Positions 1-10,175 of a DNA stretch of 64,000 bases are shown piece by piece (the stretch's first letter is position 1; the number at the start of each line of letters is the position of its first letter). The stretch is from the NCBI RefSeq assembly GCF_010389155.1, contig NC_057764.1, positions 3,472,001 to 3,536,000 on the forward strand, in the 5' to 3' direction. The DNA comes from Erigeron canadensis. Lineage: Eukaryota > Streptophyta > Magnoliopsida > Asterales > Asteraceae. Position numbers and translations under genes: made by a program. The notes beneath the pieces were generated by a model. That model ran no database searches. It was not told where the DNA came from and saw only the letters and a program-made list of their open reading frames with translations.

Positions 1-1032
1 GCAGTATGTTGTCAATGCAGCATTCTTGGCTACCCTTTATAGTGACTATCTTGATGCTGCTGACACTCCCGGGTGGTATTGTGGACCCAATTTCTATTCG
101 ACCAACGAGCTGCGTAAATTTGCAGAAACTCAGGTATAGTTTTTCTAATAAGTCAATTTCTACCGGTTAACTTTTACTTGGGTCAATATGGGTTGTGTTT
201 ATTTCAAACGGGTCAAAACAAGGGCAAGGGTCCATGGGTCAAAGTTTGCACAAATCTGTTCCCAGATAGTTTACTATTAAGATTTGGATTATTGACATAT
301 GTTCTCTTTTTGTAGACATATTAACATATTATTTTATACATAAATATCAGCACAACCCAGCCTGGCATGGCCTGTTTTTGTTGGCTCTGAAGTTTGACAT
401 TTATTTCATTAAACATGAACACATTGAGTGTTTATATTAAAATTTAGTGTATCGCAAGTATACATGAGCCAACCCATTCAACCCTATTAGTTAAAAGTGT
501 CGTGTTTCAGCTAAAACCCATTTTGAGCATTACCAAATCCGTCCCACCTATAGAACCATTTAACTTTCTTGTAATTACAATCATTGCTCCAGAGTAAAGC
601 TATCAATAGACGTGCTTGTTTATCATGCAGATTGACTACATTCTTGGTAAGAACCCAAGAAAGATGAGTTATGTTGTGGGTTATGGTGATCACTACCCAA
701 AGCATGTCCACCATAGAGGTGCATCAATACCCAAGAATAAAATCAGGTATAACTGTAAAGGAGGGTATAAATGGAGGGACTCCAAAAAACCAAACCCCCA
801 CGTTATCACCGGGGCAATGGTTGCAGGGCCAGACAGGCGTGATGGTTTCCATGATGTGCGCACAAACTACAATTATACAGAGCCAACTTTAGCTGGAAAT
901 GCTGGTTTAGTTGCAGCCCTGGTTGCCCTTTCAGGTGACAGAACGACAAAGATTGATAAAAACACGATTTTTTCGGCAGTGCCACCAATGTTTCCCACTC
1001 CACCACCACCACCAGCTCCATGGAAACCTTAA
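1..1032 (+). CDS. KOR: KORRIGAN-type membrane-anchored endo-1,4-beta-glucanase (GH9), 3' part
   Basis: These are the last two exons of a glycosyl hydrolase family 9 enzyme. Exon 2-133 is open from the window edge and ends at CAG|GTATAG. The final exon is 631-1032, after ATCATGCAG, in phase 0, with stop TAA. The protein has the GH9 block around [14 protein letters not shown], then [18 protein letters not shown], which holds the catalytic Asp/Glu region. It ends in a proline-rich tail ([16 protein letters not shown]). That tail is typical of KORRIGAN, a type II membrane protein of the plasma membrane, Golgi and endosomes that works with the cellulose synthase complex; secreted GH9 enzymes lack it. 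The N-terminal anchor and most of the catalytic domain lie outside the window. No lesion is visible. Confidence 0.93.
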
Positions 1033-1177
1033 GATTTTGAATGCTTCTATAGATTATACTACTATCCCGGTGGTTCTAAAAAGCAGAACGGTAAATTAAC
1101 ACAAAAATGGGATATATCTTTGATGGATAAAGAGTTAGTGCCTTAGTGGCGATTGGAATGACGTTATAACTATAGAT

Positions 1178-1321
1178 GATCTGCACGTATCGTATGTATG
1201 TAAACTTAAACAGTTCAAATATCTTTCGAAACTATGAATGAAATTCTTTGATCTGTCCGTATCTTATGTATGTAAACTTAAACAGGTCAAATATCTTTCG
1301 AAACTATGAATGAAATTCTTT
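1178..1321 (+). repeat. Tandem duplication, 2 x 72 bp, in 3' flank of KOR
   Basis: The unit at 1178-1249 is repeated at 1250-1321 with only a few mismatches. Both copies hold the string TATGTATGTAAACTTAAACAG and then TCGAAACTATGAATGAAATT. The duplication starts about 145 bp after the KOR stop, so it may be in the 3' UTR. It looks like recent slippage or unequal exchange. Confidence 0.85.
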
Positions 1322-1838
1322 TGTTTTTTTTTTCTTGTTTTGTTTTTATCTGCATTGAATTCCTGTAATTCATATCTTACATGAAAGGCATGTAAATTGT
1401 ATGGATTTGACACCTTAATGCAAAATCAATCCAACTATAATTACGGTAAGATGTGTACCCAAGATGCAATAGGACAATAAGTTTTTTAGTACGAAATTGA
1501 CAAGAATCCAGCATTGGTACTTTGTTAAAAATATTTTTAGAGATTAGGAAAAAATGGAGGAGGTATTGCAAAGAAAACTTATGCATATTAACCCTCGCTT
1601 GTGGCGCTCACTCACACATAAATTTTGGTTGCCTAGTATCTGATTTTTGTGGTCAGGGATTAGCAATGATTGTCATACACGCACACTGAATTATTATATC
1701 TGAATGCATACTTATACTTATAATGTTGTCATGTTGAGCACTTGTACTTGCAATGTTAAGCATTTATACTCTAATATTTGGTCATGATATATTTGTATGC
1801 ATCTGTGTACTAACATATATATTATTTGGAGATACTTA
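1322..1838. other. Intergenic, no gene seen
   Basis: This is AT-rich sequence between KOR and the Harbinger element. Short open frames on the minus strand (near 1377-1586) lack family motifs and are taken as chance. Confidence 0.6.
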
Positions 1839-3715
1839 GGCCTTGTATGGGCATGGGTTAAGTGAGTACTCTTTTTTGATACCCAATTTTACCCAAATCA
1901 TCTTCCAATCAAAACCTTTCAACTCATAACTACCTAATTCTACCCAATTCTTACCCAAATCACTGACAACACATACCCAATTCTTACCTAAATTCAATTT
2001 CTTTTCAATTTTTTTTTCCTACATAAATATATTATTAACTTAAAACATTTTATTTAAAACTTAAACAAACATTACACAACACATAAAAAAACAATACATA
2101 ATAAACGGAAAAAAAAACATACATAAAAATAAAAAGACTACAATTATTAAGGGAAAAAACTAATCGTCGAGAAATGCCAAGTCTTGAGCCCACACATGTT
2201 CGGTGAGGTCATAACGAAGACGATGATGGATGTCTTCGTTTAGTAGCTCACCTAAGACGCTATCGTCGAACACCGGTTGGACCGGCGGGTCCATTATGTG
2301 AACCGGTGAGATTGCTCTGCCATCGCCTTTTATAATCATGTTGTGTAAAATACAAGCCGCGTAAACATACTGCGCGATCTTGTCTTTGATCATGGGTCGA
2401 AGAGGACGCCTAAGAATTTTCCATTTCCCTTTTAGAATCCCAAATTCACGCTCCACGTCTTTCCTCGCCGCCTCTTGTAGCTCTTGAATCTTTTCTCCTT
2501 CGGGTCAGTAGGATATGGGTATGCTTTTACAAACGTCGAGTACTTGCTGTAGATGCCGTCGGTTAGATAATAACCGCGTTTGTACTCTCGACCATTAACG
2601 ACGAATGAAGTATCCGGGGCCGTGCCATTTCGCTCTGTGAGATACAAGTCGGATTGGTTCAACACGTTTATGTCGTTGTTTGAACCGGCAGCACCAAAAT
2701 AAGCATGCCAAATCCACGTATCTTGAGAAGCGGTGATCTCAAGCATAATAGTGGGAACGCCATGGTCGCCTCTCGTATATTGTCCTCTCAAGTGTCTAGG
2801 ACAATTTAACCACTCGACGTGTGTACAATCGATGCTACCAAGCAACCCCGGCATGTGATGGTGTTGTTCGTGTGCCTCGAAAATGCGAGCAACGTCGTGT
2901 TGAGTAGGCCTACGTAAGTACTCTCGACCATACAACTTAATGATGGCGGCACAAAAATGGTCAAGAGACTCGCGCCCGGTTCGAGCGGCCATATGCAAGT
3001 ACTCATCGTACTCGTCGGGCGGATTGCTCGTAGCGAATTGACGTACCGCCGTGCACACTTTTTGGATCGTCCTAAAGCTTCTTCTCCTACGCGCATCAAA
3101 CCCCTCTTGAAAATATGGAAAATTTGCATGGATGTCGTCGACAATTTTTAAAAACATGGTTTTCTCCATACGATACTTTTTTCGAAAGTAAGCATCGTCG
3201 TATTTTGGTTTTTTAACAAACCAATCATTTAGTAGTATTTGATGACCGACTTCACGTTCTCGATTGACGTATCTATGGTGTTGAACGTCGTTAGAGTTTG
3301 CCGTGTCGTCCATCTATTGAACCGCGTTTTGCAAAAAGTGAACATCTGTCTCGGATGACGAACCCGATTCCACAACGACAGCCCGCGATTCGGAAGATAT
3401 GAAAGACATTTTCAAGGTGGGGTGGTGATTATTTAGGTGAATGGAAGAAATATGGAAGATGGTGATTATATGTGTTTTATGTATATATGTATATATAGAT
3501 GTGGAAGGTTTTTTTTTTATAAAAAATCTGGTCAACTAGCCGTTGGGGGGGACCCACGTGTTTGTAACGTTCGAAAAGCTTACCCGCCGATCCGTTAGTT
3601 AAGCCGATTTCATGCCCGATTGATCGTAGCCGAACGATACCCGAAAGCAAGGGGTGGTGTAGCCGATTGGGTTCCATGTACCCGATGTCTTACCCGACGT
3701 GTACTCCTTCCTACC
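1839..3715 (-). mobile_element. PIF/Harbinger DNA transposon, nearly complete
   Basis: The element is defined by its transposase. Poorly matching inverted ends sit inside CTTAGG (1835-1840) and CCTAAG (3714-3719). The left end reads GGCCTTGTATGGGCATGGG; the right end, reverse-complemented, reads GGTAGGAAGGAGTACACGTCGGG. The expected 3-bp target duplication is TTA on the left and TAA on the right, so it is imperfect and the exact limits are tentative. Both subterminal regions are rich in ACCCAA/ACCCGA words. On the minus strand a TATA-like run near 3480-3500 precedes the transposase. No second (Myb-like) ORF is visible inside. Confidence 0.7.
2160..3409 (-). pseudogene. HARBI1-like (DDE_4) transposase with one frameshift and an upstream in-frame stop
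   Basis: The main frame runs from 3313 down to 2432 (293 codons) and continues in another frame from about 2456 to 2160. The first part holds SIDCTHVEW (Asp162), NNDINVL, and GYYLTDGIY (Asp252). The shifted part holds EREFGILKGKW, whose Glu is the expected third catalytic acid, and then ACILHNMI, typical of plant PIF/Harbinger transposases. The shift lies around 2477-2486 and is consistent with loss of one A. Upstream, an ATG at 3409 opens a Ser/Glu-rich frame of 31 codons that ends in TAG at 3316-3314, directly before the ATG at 3313 and in the same frame. The original protein probably started at 3409. One base deletion and one stop are the only lesions seen, so inactivation looks fairly recent. 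Confidence 0.85.
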
Positions 3716-6340
3716 TAAGCATACTTATTTATCATACGTTGTTTGATACACTAATACTATATACATTTACAAATATATACACTATCTGTAATACTCTATC
3801 TGGTCATGATTTACATGTATCTATCTGTTATTATGATATCTACTTGAGATGTTTTATTAACTATAGGCCTATTTATTTTGATATCACTTAAATTTCCTGA
3901 TTGAGATTATCATGGACTAAGGTTATCCGAGTAGAATGTATCTCAGTATTGTCGCATATCCGTATAAATACATCTCCAAATATCCGGTTAGGTATTTTAA
4001 TTGAGATGATAATTATATATGAAGTATTAATAGACATTCACATGACTCCCTATTTCTATTCATAGAATGGACCGTTTTTGTAAGAACGTTTACACATATT
4101 CTCTTTCATCAAAGTAGCTACGGAACAAGGTAGGCAAGCTAAAAGCTTAAGTTGTCAAATGTACGACAACAATGGAATGTTGACAAGCTTCTGCGCATCA
4201 ACATCCAAGACCGTGAAGATTGTTGCTAGTGTGTTTATAAAAGGCAATGGTTAGTGAAGACCACAGGTTCTCTCATCCGTCCTTTTGTGTGTTGATTCCT
4301 TGAGCAGATTTGTAATACACGAAGTCATAATAAGTTTCAATTGAAGTTTGTTCTTCCATTTTGTTAACTGTTAGTGTATTTTTTGTGGTTAGCATTTTGT
4401 TAGTTCTAATAACAAGTTAAGTCTATTTAATCATTCAGTCAGGTTTCATGTTTCTCTTTTGACTTAATATATAAAAATAACTGTCAATTATTTATATTTT
4501 ACTTAATACATACAAACATCCTTAATAAATTCAGCCACTTAATATATTCAACACTAACACTAATGACAAAAAATAAAAATAAAAACGGACCCTTAGGCTT
4601 GTTAGGCTAAACGGAGCAAAGCGTTTCTTTTCCACTTTTCAGCTCCGAAACGCCTTGAAAAGCTATGGTACGCCATGAATATTGGCCCAAGGGGCGTTAT
4701 TGGTAAAAAAATTATGGGATGGCGTGAAATTTAAGACGGAGCAAAATAGGTGTGCCTTACCCCCAGGTAGGACCCACAAATTGACAACTTGATTCAAGAG
4801 ACACGCGTTGAATAGAGAATCACTGCAAAAAGCTTTTAGTTCACGTGATGACATATTTATTGTCCACTAGGGATATGACAACACAACAATTAAAGTTTTA
4901 TTTAATTAAAAATATAGAATTATATAAATTGTGGGTCCCTTGAGGGGCTTTAATATACTCCTACAAAAATTATGGAACGCCCTCTAATAACTAGGCTGCC
5001 ACGTGTCGCGAGACGCCCTTAGGAGAGACTTCAAAAAAAAGCCTTGCTTCGGATAGTCTTATAAAGTATTCTTATTTTATCCAAGATAGTTCATACTAAC
5101 TTTTACCTTGTGAAACTCTTGCTTAAATATAATAGAGTTCTAACATTTAACTTCTTTGTCTTTGTCTTTGTATCACTTATATTTTACTTTTTACCAACAA
5201 CTTTTAACTTCTTTCCTTTGTTCCTTGGTCATTGTAAGAAAAAGAGAGTAAGATGTCTTAGACAAATTGTGCATTCCAAATATGGACATTTCATGTCATT
5301 AGTTGACTTGTCCTTTTATGGTGGTAAACATGTGACACTTTGTATGAATGGCTTTTTTTTAACTTACAACTTTGGAAATTGACTTTTTTTTTAACATGTG
5401 ACACGTATTAAATAAGTATTTGTCAGACTTATTAATTCTTGCAAAAGTACGTATTTAAAACATGGTCGCTGATGAATGATCACTGGTGGCCATTGGATCA
5501 ACACACTTAATGTTGACTCATGTTTTTATTGATCATTGATGAAATATTCTAGCGATCAAGTCTTTTCAACAAATCCATCAGACTAACATTTTGCATTCCT
5601 GTTTGTGACCGTAGATCATTTAGTGAGGAAATTTGACGCTCATGTATTTGAAAAAAACTATGGGTAGGATTGTGCAAAGTGACCTGAAACCCGCTCTTTG
5701 AATTTGAAAAAAACAATTGTCAAGTGACCCAAATTGCGGTATGGGCCTTCGGGTTTGAATTTTATGAAATTCGAGTTTAGGGCTTGCCGGCCCGTATTTC
5801 TTTTTTTTTGGTTCTGGCCTGGGTAAGAAAAACAAAAACTACACGCTTCTTCTACTCGTATTTCTATCTGAGTAAAAATTACTAGAAACTAAAACTCTCT
5901 AATGTTACAGTTCAAAAATAAAATAAGTTCTCTAATATACCCTCAACTCTACATCTTCAATTCTACGAGTATATCACAATTCTCCATATATTTATTATAA
6001 CCATCAGGTACCCTATTTCTTGGTTATATCTGTATTAATTTATATTCAATTCCATCTATCTAACTCACGAATCACTTTCGATTTATTTTAATACTTACAT
6101 TGAGGTGCGATTTCTCTGTGTATGTGTGTGTGTGCGATTTATTTTAATCATTCTAAGGATCCATGTCGTATGCATCATTATTATTATTATTATTTTTATC
6201 TAGAATTAAACAACAGGATTTACCGTACTAAAAAAAGTCCCTTTATTAATTATTGAATCTTTGTTATTGGAAACTAACTAGTTTGTGTTTACGTTTTCTT
6301 GCACTCTACTAATTAAGTTGGTTGCAGTTTAGCTAACGAG
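3716..6340. other. Intergenic with repeat debris; promoter side of F-box gene
   Basis: No gene is supported here. The stretch 4080-4400 resembles a decayed LTR or leader (TTTATAAAAGGCAATGG, later TGTAATACACGAAG) but has no paired copy. The stretch 4590-5040 looks like a miniature element. The stretch 5640-5820 has GGCCTTCGGGTTTG and CTTGCCGGCCCG words common in plant miniatures. TG/GT and ATT microsatellites at about 6118-6200 lie just upstream of the F-box gene. Confidence 0.5.
4590..5060. repeat. Possible miniature element with internal direct repeat
   Basis: GGGGCGTTATTGG..AATTATGG near 4693 recurs as GGGGCTTTAATAT..AATTATGG near 4935, each followed by a short GC-rich stretch. The block also holds GCCACGTGTC and AGACGCCC. 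Terminal repeats were not resolved. Confidence 0.35.
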
Positions 6341-9062
6341 ATGAACAAAAGAAAAGGAATGGATTGTAGACATCGTAAACTAATACGAGTAAGAAGGAAG
6401 GATGATGCAGAAGGTGATGATAGACTAAGTAGCTTGCCGGATGAGCTTATCCATAAAATTCTCTCTTTTGTTAGCATCAAGCATTCTATCCGAGTCAGTG
6501 CTTTGTCATCGAGATGGAGGTATATCTGGACTTCGTTGCCCTATCTCAGTTTCTCAACGGAGTATTTTCATACTTTGTCTGACTTCTCAAAATTCGTTAC
6601 CCAGGTTCTGACACGGCGGGGTAATCAAAGTGAAGTTTATTCCGTCAAGCTCAGTTTTTCAGGAAGTGTTGAGGATGTGTCTTTTAAAAACATTATTCAT
6701 TATGCATTCTCACATAATGTCCAAGAACTAAATGTTAGATGTTTGCTTGAGAATAAGGATATTGAACCCCCTCTTTCTCTCTTTACTTCCAAGTCTCTTA
6801 AACATCTTTCTCTAATTGGATCTCGCCATTTCGTTACATCAACTTGGGAGCTCCCAGAAATAACAACCTTGCATCTTCAGTGTGTCACATTTTCTCAGAA
6901 TATTGATCATTTCTCAAAGTGCGTGAACTTGAGGAACCTCAGCCTAATTTGTTGCGAAGTGATGGGATCAGATTGTTTCAGTATTTTTCATCGTGGACTT
7001 TCTAATCTCACAATTGACAATAATGCTTTCAAGAAAGTCCACTTGGTTGTGCCTCAACTCAGAAATCTATCAGTTACCGATTATAATGGAACCTATACGA
7101 TATCCGCACCTGAGCTTAACTCACTGAGTTATGCAGGTTATTCTCCATTAATATTTTTCAAAGATAACATTCTTTCTTTGGAAAAGGTTGATATCCTTGT
7201 CCACCATCCAGAGATGTTACATCCTGGGAGTATTGTTGGCCTGCTTCAAAAGCTGCACGGCGTCAAATCTATTACGCTTAATTTGGAAATCATGGAGGTA
7301 TATTGGTCTTCTTCTTTATTCCTTAATGTTTAAATTGTGCATTACATAAATTTTACTGTCCACATTCTTATATGGGCATATCATATACATATATATATAC
7401 GCTGTCAACCATTCCTGAAAAACTGTTGGTAAGTAGGTATAATCATGCAACTTTAAATGAAGGTCTCAAAATACATATTTCTACTTAATAAACCAAAAAT
7501 AATTAATTGTATCGACTTAATCTATACCGACATTATATATTCATTCAGTCACTAAATCAATTTGGTTAAATAAATAAACAGACCTGAGCTAATTTATATG
7601 TACCCAAAAGACAAACTTAATGCAAATAATATAACACTTTTAAAACTTGTTTACGCAGATTTGATATTTAGGTTGTTTATATAGGAAATTGCCACATAAA
7701 TGTTCTCTATAAATGATCTTTTTCTTTTCTTTCATAATATTGTCTCCAGCATCTTTCCTCATTTGTGAAAATAAGTTCACATCAAGCTTCTTCACTTGCC
7801 AGCTTAAGGAATTTGAAAGTCTATCCATTAGATTCGTACAAGTCGGAGCATCAAAACCAAGTAATTACTTTGCCAACGGAAGTAAGTAACTATTTCCTGA
7901 ATAGCTCTCCGAGTGCCACCTTGACAATGGTCTCTCGCAAGGTATGTTTTACTAGGACACTATATTGTTATCTTGAGGCACATCATAAATGTGTTTTAAT
8001 TTATAAGAAAGGGTTTGCTTTGGGTTTGTAATAACACCGAAATTAACACTTCATAAGTGGATCCTCATCCCCACTTAGGGTAAGGTTCTTCTAAAACAAG
8101 CAGAAAAGGGACGATTGATGCACGTATATTCAAAGAGCGCGTGGATATAAAACTAACCGATGCATAAAGGTTCATAGATCGTATATAAAACTCTAATGTA
8201 TCATAGATAAAACAAAATGAATTAATTCATGGTTCATTAGTAACGAAACATAATGCACAATGGTTAAAAAGGGATGATTGTTTTATTTGTTTTACTTGAA
8301 TAGTTATTATACTTTAACAAATACCAACACATATATATATATATATAGGGGAAGAAAATATGAGGCTGTCAGACATTTAAGTTAGGTGAAAAACCCCTCA
8401 CAAACTTTTTTTCAAAAACATAAAAAACATGGGGGCCCAAATATATATTTAAAATATTAAAAAATTAGTATGTGAGAGGTTTTTCACCTAAGTTGGATGC
8501 ATAACAGCCTCATATTCACTTTTCCTATATATATATATATATAGTTATTTATTTATTATATGATTTATGAACACGACAGGAAATGACAGCCATAAGGAAT
8601 GCCGTATCAGCAGAAAAACTCATGGGAGAGTTACAAGAGCTGCTAGAGCAATGGCAAGCGAAAAGTGAGACCAGGTTGGCTCGAGTGGAGAGAGTGAAGT
8701 TTAAGAGCAACAATGCAAAGTTCCATGAACAGGAGAAGGCGTTTGTTGAGATGAATAGGCCATGGTACTTTAGGGAAAGGATGGCACACATCGAAAGTTA
8801 TTGGAAAGATTTGAATGTGGAGTTGAAGGAAGGGAATACAAAGACTTGTCGCATTATTTCAAAGCTGCGAGAGATTGAGGAATTACTCACAAAGCTGCCC
8901 CCACTAAAAAGGTCAAATATCCAATCAAGATTTTCTAGACTTTGTGCAGAATCAGACATTGTCATGAAAGATATAATAAAATTGATGATGATATACTTTG
9001 ATAGGAAGCCAAACCCCTTAAACTCACTACAACATCAGTACAGCCTTCTTAGGGAATCATAA
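6341..9062 (+). CDS. F-box protein with LRR-like region and coiled-coil C-terminus
   Basis: Three exons, 6341-7297, 7750-7941 and 8580-9062, join in phase 0 at ATGGAG|GTATAT, CTCCAG|CAT, CGCAAG|GTATG and GACAG|GAA. The product is 543 residues. Residues 28-75 form the F-box (DRLSSLPDELIHKILSFV...SALSSRWRYIW), which would bind SKP1 in an SCF ubiquitin ligase. Residues 90-330 have the irregular leucine repeats of plant F-box/LRR proteins (LKHLSLIGS, LRNLSLICC, LRNLSV). Exon 2 has the NSSPSATLTMVSRK stretch seen before FBD-like tails. Exon 3 is charged and helical (ELQELLEQWQAKSETRLARVERVKF) and replaces a classic FBD domain. The ATG at 6341 follows in-frame stops and precedes a basic leader. No lesion is visible. 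The substrate is unknown. Confidence 0.85.
8332..8543. mobile_element. Palindromic MITE in intron 2 of the F-box gene, inserted in a TA run
   Basis: Outer inverted ends are AGGGGAAGAAAATATGAGGC and GCCTCATATTCACTTTTCCT, bounded on both sides by (TA)n. Inner arms TTAGGTGAAAAACCCCTCAC and GTGAGAGGTTTTTCACCTAA also pair, so most of the 0.2 kb can fold. The TA flanks fit a Mariner/Stowaway-like or microsatellite-targeting miniature. Confidence 0.75.
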
Positions 9063-9445
9063 GCTCCTGTTTTCCTATATAGGTGCAGGTAATAACTATA
9101 ATTTTGATAACATTATTTTTATTTTCTTTTTGGGTTCGTGTGTCCTTTGTTGTAACCAACGATCTAATTAAATTTACATCTGTTTGCGCAATTTGTTGGA
9201 TGGTTTATGTTATTTTATAGTTGATGTATGCATAAGTACTATCTGCAGCTCAAGTTATGTTTATCTCCAAAAATAGATATTCTTGACCTTGGATGTCTTG
9301 TATAGCGCTAGCCATTGTCTACCCATACATGAACAGTTCACCTAACTCATGTTGTAAACACTAAACCCTAAAAGGGACATGGTTGGATAGACAGACAGAA
9401 GTTGTTCCAATTAGAAGTATTCAAATCAAGACATAGATCTAATGA
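9063..9445. other. 3' flank of F-box gene, no gene seen
   Basis: AT-rich sequence with no open frame of note. It probably includes the 3' UTR of the F-box gene. Confidence 0.5.
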
Positions 9446-9497
9446 TTTTTCAGTATTTAATTTTGCCGTTCAAAAAAAAAAAAAGTTTTTCAGTATT
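9446..9497 (+). mobile_element. Ultra-short retro-insertion (GCCGTTC-polyA) with 12-bp target duplication
   Basis: TTTTTCAGTATT at 9446-9457 is repeated at 9486-9497. Between them lies TAATTTTGCCGTTC, then 13 A and a G. A 3' tail plus poly(A) between direct repeats is the mark of target-primed reverse transcription by a non-LTR element, here truncated to about 14 bp of element sequence. A second copy of the same tail occurs at 57938-57953. Confidence 0.65.
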
Positions 9498-9529
9498 AGA
9501 AGACAATAATGTGGATGAATTGAAGCTAT

Positions 9530-10175
9530 GTTGGATCAAGTTGATGAGGAAGGAGAAGAAAACTGGGATAATGAATTTATGATTCATGTGTTCCAAAAGG
9601 AACATGTTATGGCTTTTATTTCTCAAAGTGCGAGGATTTTGGTTTGGATCCTGCTAAAGAGAAAGAGGAATTACGATCTAATCTTGGAGAGACAGGACAA
9701 TTTATGGTGTTGGATGATGGAAGTAATGAGAAGGTGCCAATAGTGGTTGAAGGTACCCCTGTATCCCAAATTCTTTAAAATGCCATTAAAAAAGCTTGTT
9801 TGGAATATTAGGGGGTTAACCTTACTAACCAGGATTAGTGTTTGTTTATTTATTGAAACAGATTTATATACAAATAAATTGGCTAGAGTTGCTAATAAAT
9901 TAAATTTGGTCAATGAAACTGGGTTTCAAATAGTTTTGAATGTAAAGGTGGTACTAGAATTATGATAGGTTGGAGTGTAAATGGTCAGAACTCAGAAAGG
10001 ATTTCGTTGCTCTTTCATTTACAAAATCAAAGAATGGTTCCTACAAGAGAATCATGGAGTAAACTGGTGTTGCACATGAACTCTGTTAAAGATCAACCAT
10101 TGGTTTTGGTGAATGATTTTAATGCTACACTTGATCCTAAACTAATGATGACAATATTAGGGATGTGCACGGGTC
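9530..10175 (+). pseudogene. L1-like LINE ORF2 5' remnant (AP endonuclease region)
   Basis: Three reading frames carry parts of a plant L1-type non-LTR retrotransposon. MPLKKLVWNIRGL at about 9780-9818 matches the usual ORF2 start with the endonuclease WN-RG motif. LVLVNDFNATLDP at about 10105-10140 matches the GDFN block, with the usual Gly replaced. The upstream frame (9600-9776) reads as the end of the preceding ORF. Stops and shifts break it throughout, and it stops abruptly where another repeat begins near 10160. Confidence 0.7.

Noticed and set aside
4080..4400. Solo LTR
   Set aside because: It has leader-like text but neither terminal TG..CA pair nor flanking duplication could be fixed.
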